A stretch of 64,000 nt of DNA from assembly GCA_036787895.1 (NCBI GenBank), contig DAIQOK010000002.1:1-64000 (forward strand), in the 5' to 3' direction. Within the stretch, counting starts at the first letter, position 1, and each line of letters opens with the position of its first letter. Shown one piece after another: positions 62,586-64,000 of this stretch. A model generated the notes under the pieces. It was not told the DNA's origin. It saw only the letters and a program-made list of their open reading frames with translations, and did not search any database. The stretch is from UBA7662 sp036787895 (lineage in GTDB: Bacteria; Bacteroidota; Bacteroidia; UBA7662). The translations under genes and the position numbers were made by a program.

Positions 62586-63648
62586 TGAGGTAATTTAAGT
62601 AAAACCGCACCGTTTCTGTGAGGTTATAATCGAAATTTTGTTTTGGCTCCCAGCCAAGTTCAATTTTAAGTTTGGTGGCATCAATCGCATAACGCAGGTC
62701 GTGACCCTTACGGTCTGTTACAAACCTTATCAAAGCTTCTACTTCAGTAATATCACGACCCGTTAATTCAGCAACAATAACACAAATCTTTTTAATCAAT
62801 TGAATATTTTGCCATTCGTTATTACCTCCTACATTATAAGTCTCACCACTTTCACCCCGGTGAAATATCGCATCCATGGCCGAAACGTGGTCGCCTACAA
62901 AAAGCCAATCCCGAATATTTTCACCTTTGCCATACACTGGAATGGGCTTGCCCTCCATGATTTTTCGAATCACCACCGGTATCAATTTTTCAGGATATTG
63001 ATTCGGGCCATAGTTATTGGAGCAATTGCTGATCACCACCGGCATACCATAAGTATGATAGTAAGCTCTCACAAAATGATCGGAAGCTGCCTTAGAGGCA
63101 GAATAAGGCGATCTTGGATCGTAAGCAGTTGATTCGGTGAACAAACCCTCCGCACCGAGACTTCCATACACTTCATCGGTTGAGATGTGGTAAAACAAAT
63201 GTTTATCTCTGTCCGCATGTTCTCCCCAAGCTTTTAATGCGACATTTAATAAGGTTACTGTGCCCACCACATTGGTGCTCACGAATTCCATGGGGTTTTC
63301 AATCGAACGATCCACATGTGATTCAGCCGCCAAATGCATGACACTGTCAATATCAAAAGTCTCGAAAATGAGTTGAATTATTTGTGCATCGCAAATATCG
63401 CCTTGCACAAATACGACATTGGGAAATTTCTGGCTATTCAACACTTCAACATCCACCAATTTGGAATTTGAAATTTTAAATTTTGAATTCAAAGCCAAGC
63501 TATCGAGATTGTCTAAATTCCCAGCGTAAGTCAGTTTATCCAATACCACAATCTGGTAATCAGGATGATTGGTTACCATGAATTTTACAGTATGAGAGCC
63601 TATAAAGCCGGCTCCTCCTGTTATAAGTACGCTTTTGTTAAAATTCAT
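62569..63648 (-). CDS. rfbB: dTDP-glucose 4,6-dehydratase with an internal insertion
   Basis: A 359-residue enzyme that converts dTDP-glucose to dTDP-4-keto-6-deoxyglucose. NAD motif TGGAGFIGSH at 10-19, YAGNLDNL, HLAAESHVDRSI, TDEVYG at 157-162 and catalytic Tyr182/Lys186 are all present. About 20 extra residues (about 54-78) sit between the NAD-binding part and GDICD; they are encoded by an AT-rich repeat. The start is ATG at 63648. No rfbA, rfbC or rfbD is visible here, so partners must lie outside the window. Confidence 0.93.
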   Translation of the reverse strand: MNFNKSVLITGGAGFIGSHTVKFMVTNHPDYQIVVLDKLTYAGNLDNLDSLALNSKFKISNSKLVDVEVLNSQKFPNVVFVQGDICDAQIIQLIFETFDIDSVMHLAAESHVDRSIENPMEFVSTNVVGTVTLLNVALKAWGEHADRDKHLFYHISTDEVYGSLGAEGLFTESTAYDPRSPYSASKAASDHFVRAYYHTYGMPVVISNCSNNYGPNQYPEKLIPVVIRKIMEGKPIPVYGKGENIRDWLFVGDHVSAMDAIFHRGESGETYNVGGNNEWQNIQLIKKICVIVAELTGRDITEVEALIRFVTDRKGHDLRYAIDATKLKIELGWEPKQNFDYNLTETVRFYLNYLNENEK

Positions 63649-63652
63649 ATTA

Positions 63653-64000
63653 TTAATTTGACCAGAGAATAATATGTGGCTGTTTTTCAAAATCGTATCC
63701 AGATCCAATGGTATCTACGGGCTGTAATGTATAACGGATTCGGCGGTTTATCAATTTTTCCGCTTTTGGGATTAACTGTTGAAGGTAGTTAATGTCTATG
63801 TCTCCAACTAATCGTAAGTCTATGATGCCACTATCATTACCTTGGGCATAGTCACCAATTACAACTGCCAATTCTAAATTACCAATACGCTGAAGTACAC
63901 TTTCTATGATTTGATCAAATCCCAAATATTTCGACACAATACGTTTGATTTCACTGTAAATCGGATTGCGAACATCTGCTTTGTATAATATGGTATTGCC
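63653..64000 (-). CDS. Regulator with nucleotidyltransferase-like C-terminus (partial)
   Basis: The frame is open to the right edge and at least 115 codons long; the 5' part is missing. The visible residues start GNTILYKADVRNPIYSEIKR and continue with VSKYLGFDQIIESVLQRIGN. This resembles the junction between a winged helix and a nucleotidyltransferase-like domain in ArsR-type regulators that head polysaccharide loci in Bacteroidota. The domain core VVIGDYAQGNDSGIIDLRLVGD replaces the catalytic Gly-Ser with Gly-Asp and so may be inactive. It lies 4 bp before the rfbB start and probably begins the operon. Identity is moderately secure. Confidence 0.65.
   Translation of the reverse strand, partial: GNTILYKADVRNPIYSEIKRIVSKYLGFDQIIESVLQRIGNLELAVVIGDYAQGNDSGIIDLRLVGDIDINYLQQLIPKAEKLINRRIRYTLQPVDTIGSGYDFEKQPHIILWSN

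Overview
This window looks like a chromosome segment of a member of the Bacteroidota. The support is: repeated matches to the Bacteroidota -7 promoter box TAnnTTTG, no consistent Shine-Dalgarno sites, an exosortase of the XrtF type with its partner protein, a CsgG/LPP20 lipoprotein operon, and scpB followed by a gene with an Arg/Gly-rich leader as in Bacteroidota pseudouridine synthases. A genus cannot be assigned from the sequence alone. No rRNA, tRNA, IS element, integrase or CRISPR array was seen.

Left part (1-26 kb), mostly housekeeping: a truncated probable rRNA pseudouridine synthase with 72-bp coding repeats, scpB, a secreted M49 peptidase, a family 2 glycosyltransferase, an MsbA-type ABC exporter, an aminotransferase, an orphan AAA/STAND-like ATPase behind a 15-bp tandem repeat, dusB, a coupled CPBP protease-DUF2007-cdsA operon, glutamate dehydrogenase, psd, an MFS exporter, a small unknown gene, a three-gene CsgG/LPP20 lipoprotein operon and a DUF456 membrane protein. 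Then come genes that already point to surface polysaccharide: manC coupled to a Wzi/RemB-like outer-membrane protein, an O-antigen ligase/polymerase, GtrA and a GT39-type glycosyltransferase.

Right part (26-64 kb): an almost gapless minus-strand polysaccharide locus of 33 genes, read from 64,000 down to a strong terminator at 26,026-26,053. It opens with a partial winged-helix/nucleotidyltransferase-like regulator, rfbB, an SLBB export protein (Wza type) and a Wzz-like chain-length protein. A nucleotide-sugar block follows: WbpA, WbpD, SDR epimerase, WbpB, SDR, L-2-hydroxyglutarate oxidase, DegT aminotransferase and an AsnB-like amidotransferase. The middle holds an unrecognised Rossmann-like gene, an LpxD-like acyltransferase, several glycosyltransferases, flippase, polymerase and two more AsnB-like amidotransferases. 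Next is a HisH-HisF-WbpG sugar-amidination module and a second WbpB-WbpD-WbpE set. It closes with a PglC-PglD-PglE-PglF bacillosamine-type initiation module, into which xrtF and its partner are inserted.

Together the locus encodes a Wzx/Wzy-type pathway for a glycan probably started on di-N-acetylbacillosamine phosphate and rich in 2,3-diacetamido uronic acids, with several of the carboxyl or acetamido groups amidated or amidinated. The most interesting points are the abundance of amidating enzymes (three AsnB-like plus WbpG/HisH/HisF), the 2-hydroxyglutarate oxidase that could close the cofactor cycle of WbpB, the exosortase pair inside the initiation module, and the unrecognised 331-residue gene at 48,707-49,702.
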